A stretch of 64,000 bases of DNA from Monarcha castaneiventris obscurior (taxonomy: Eukaryota > Chordata > Aves > Passeriformes > Monarchidae), in contig JAMPIT010000566.1 in assembly GCA_026261815.1 (NCBI GenBank), positions 25,755,001 through 25,819,000 on the forward strand, written 5' to 3'. Each line of letters begins with the position of its first letter. Within the stretch, counting starts at the first letter, position 1. The translations under genes and the position numbers were made by a program. Positions 61,872-64,000 of the stretch are shown here, piece after piece. The notes beneath the pieces are model-generated. The model saw only the letters and a list, made by a program, of their open reading frames with translations. It did no database searches and was not told the DNA's origin.

Positions 61872-64000
61872 AGTGTACTCTTTCATTTTCATATTTCTTC
61901 TTTCACACTTTTTCTCCAGAAAGAGGCACTTCTCTGGAGTAGTACTTGCTTATTCCACATTAGGACACTGGAAAAATGTAGAGTGGTACCTGATTTGATT
62001 ACAGTGTCCTTATCAAAAGTCAGATCTCTAGAAAGAGATTCAGAAAGCAAATACCAGTTCTTGAACCTTCAAGATTTGCTCTTTCAAATGTCTTTTTACA
62101 GTGAAGTGCTCAGTTTGGAGTAGAGATGGGGAAAAAAAAGCACAATGTACAAAATGGTAAAAAGGAAAGGAGCTCAGGACTCACAGAGAACGATGCACAG
62201 CTGCCAACTACTTCCCCTACTTCCCAGAAACCCTTTCTTTTTTTTTTTTTTTTTTTAATATAATGCATTAATGAATTCCCATGTGCTCTGACCTAGCGTA
62301 TCTTGAAAGTCCCAGACTTCTGAGAATTGTTTGTTCAGTCCCATCTGGGCCACAGTCTGTAGGCTGTGGATGCTGGTATATTGAAGGAAATTTAGATATG
62401 GAAGCACCCCTGGTTTTAGGCACAGCTTGTAAAGAGAGGAAGGAAGGACAAAAGGAGTATTAGGAAAGAGCAGGAGTTCTGATAACATGCTTGTTATGAG
62501 GAAAAGGGGATTTTTTTAGCACATGCTGCCATCTTCAAAGCAGAGTGCTGTGATAGGAACACAGGGACTCTGGTCAGCACCCCGTGCAAAAATGCCTGGC
62601 TTCAACAAGCTGCCCTCAGCTTTCTCAGTGTTTATTCAATATGGGGAGCTAACAGAAGAGAATTTATCAAGACAGTTAAAAATCACATCCCCAGCTACTA
62701 TGAAGATGCAGAAATATTGCATACAGGCAATCACATACAACCCGAATAGACTTCTTCTTACAGCTCAGTTCCCATGGCCTTTTAGTCATCTCCTTTTGTT
62801 CTCTTCTTCTAGAATACATTTGTAACACACCAGCTCTCACCTTTCTATTCAACAGGAAGCCACTGGACGAAGGCTACCTGGTCCCTATTTTTCATATAGG
62901 ATGAATATGGAAATTTAAATATCTGTAAAACTGCTGCAAAGAAAAGCTTTGAGCATTTTTATGTGCTATTTCACAGTATAACTGCAAGGAAAACTACTTC
63001 TGTTAAGCATTCAGACTATTTTGGGGAGAGCTGAAAGCCTTGTTTGAATCTTCTTACGTTTTCTTGGCAACAAATATCTCCCTGCAGAAAGACAACGTAC
63101 TTGTCTATGTATGCAGTTACTGCCTTGCTGCATCCCAACTATTTCATCTACCTAAAATCAACATAATTTCCCAAGTGCTTAATCTACCCTGGGAGAATTT
63201 ATATGGAGATTGCCACATCTGGAGTCTATAGAAATGAAAACTGTCATGACAGGAGAAGGACAAGGGAGATGTGTGCCCTGCAGCAGTTGGTGTAACCTGG
63301 TTAATATGAGCACAGCTCAGAGTGCTCTGTGGTAGGAGTGGGCTCAGATGAAAATCTCATCTCACCCTGTTTAGAAGTGACTGCTGGGATGAAGTGTTTC
63401 CATGAAATTGGTACCTGTATTAACTACTTTCATCTGTATCTCTACATGCATCTTTTACCTGCAATGCAAATATTCCTGAGGAACAGGAATTAGAAGGGGT
63501 ACTAGTTTTTCTATTGCCATTTTCCATTGCCATTTTACTTGCCATATCTCAGCCACTGAAAGAGGAGCATCATCATTTAGAGACCATCTAAATCATCATG
63601 AACTGCAGGGGAGAGAAAGATGCGTGGAAAAAGAGCTTTTTTAGAAAATTAGGTGTCCATGTTTGCAGACAACAGTGAAAGCAGAGTTGTCAAGAGGTAC
63701 TTTTCGAGTGAATCTGGAAAAGGGGAAAAACGCCTGCATCACTCTGAAGCCAGAAGAGACTTATATAAACTATTGGTTTGAAGCACCTTTTTGTGCATGG
63801 GGCAAAACCTACTGTGTATTTTACTTTAACCTGCATGGTACGGAGATCACACCTTATAGAATTGTCCCACAGGATGTTTATTTTAGTACCAGCCCCAAAC
63901 ATTAACCTTGTGGATATTTAGAAAGATATATTAAAGGCAGAAGCTTACAAGTGGTCTTTCATCTTTCCCCCCATCTTCCTCCTATGTTTTAAACCTTGAA
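61872..64000. other. Unique sequence to window end, no gene recognised
   Basis: It includes a 19-T run (62238-62256). Short frames, including an 80-codon one at 63663-63905, have no recognisable motif. I see no RNA gene or further mobile element. Confidence 0.6.

Noticed and set aside
1..64000. CRISPR arrays, prokaryotic operons, defence or biosynthetic gene clusters
   Set aside because: There are no regularly spaced direct repeats, no dense coding and no ribosome-binding-site/start architecture; the sequence is vertebrate nuclear DNA.
1..64000. tRNA, rRNA, snRNA or known microRNA genes
   Set aside because: Reading by eye, I saw no A/B-box cloverleaf arrangement, no snRNA start sequence and no mature sequence of the common vertebrate microRNAs I know. 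A covariance-model search would be more sensitive.

Overview
The window looks like vertebrate nuclear DNA, most likely from a bird. It is AT-rich and CpG-poor, has no dense gene array, and shows no bacterial-type operons, ribosome binding sites or long coding frames. The avian reading rests on the dispersed repeats. At least eight 5'-truncated CR1 LINE fragments are present, several ending in the diagnostic (ATTCTRTG)n tail. There is one well-preserved solo retroviral LTR, a sprinkling of older CR1/L3-like 3'-end fragments, and no recognisable mammalian SINEs. A non-avian reptile cannot be strictly excluded.

Layout. Positions 1-6.5 kb are the only part with a gene-like look. A good splice acceptor at 1380/1381 opens a 44-codon frame ending in TAG. 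A second strong acceptor sits at 4085/4086, followed by AT-rich, UTR-like sequence with canonical poly(A) signals at 6399 and 6472. I read this tentatively as the 3' end (alternative last exons plus a long 3' UTR) of a plus-strand gene whose body lies left of the window; I could not identify the gene. From 6.5 to 64 kb the sequence looks intergenic or intronic. It holds a small CpG-island-like block (11.87-12.25 kb) and a SOX/POU motif pair (13.8 kb). CR1 fragments lie near 16.9, 18.0, 26.6, 32.2, 36.6, 47.5, 50.8 and 52.3 kb. There is a degenerate ~71-bp minisatellite (34.4-34.8 kb), a 379-bp pure purine GGAA/GAAA microsatellite (41.9-42.3 kb) and a solo LTR with a 4-bp target duplication (61.43-61.87 kb). 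Two coding-looking but unidentified minus-strand frames lie at 45.7-46.4 kb.

The plus-strand terminal exon(s) and UTR could form one transcription unit, and the CpG-rich block could be a promoter for a noncoding transcript; both are inferences. I found no tRNA, rRNA, CRISPR array, prokaryotic element or novel multi-gene system. Most open frames across the window are short, unconserved in appearance, and best explained by chance or low-complexity sequence.
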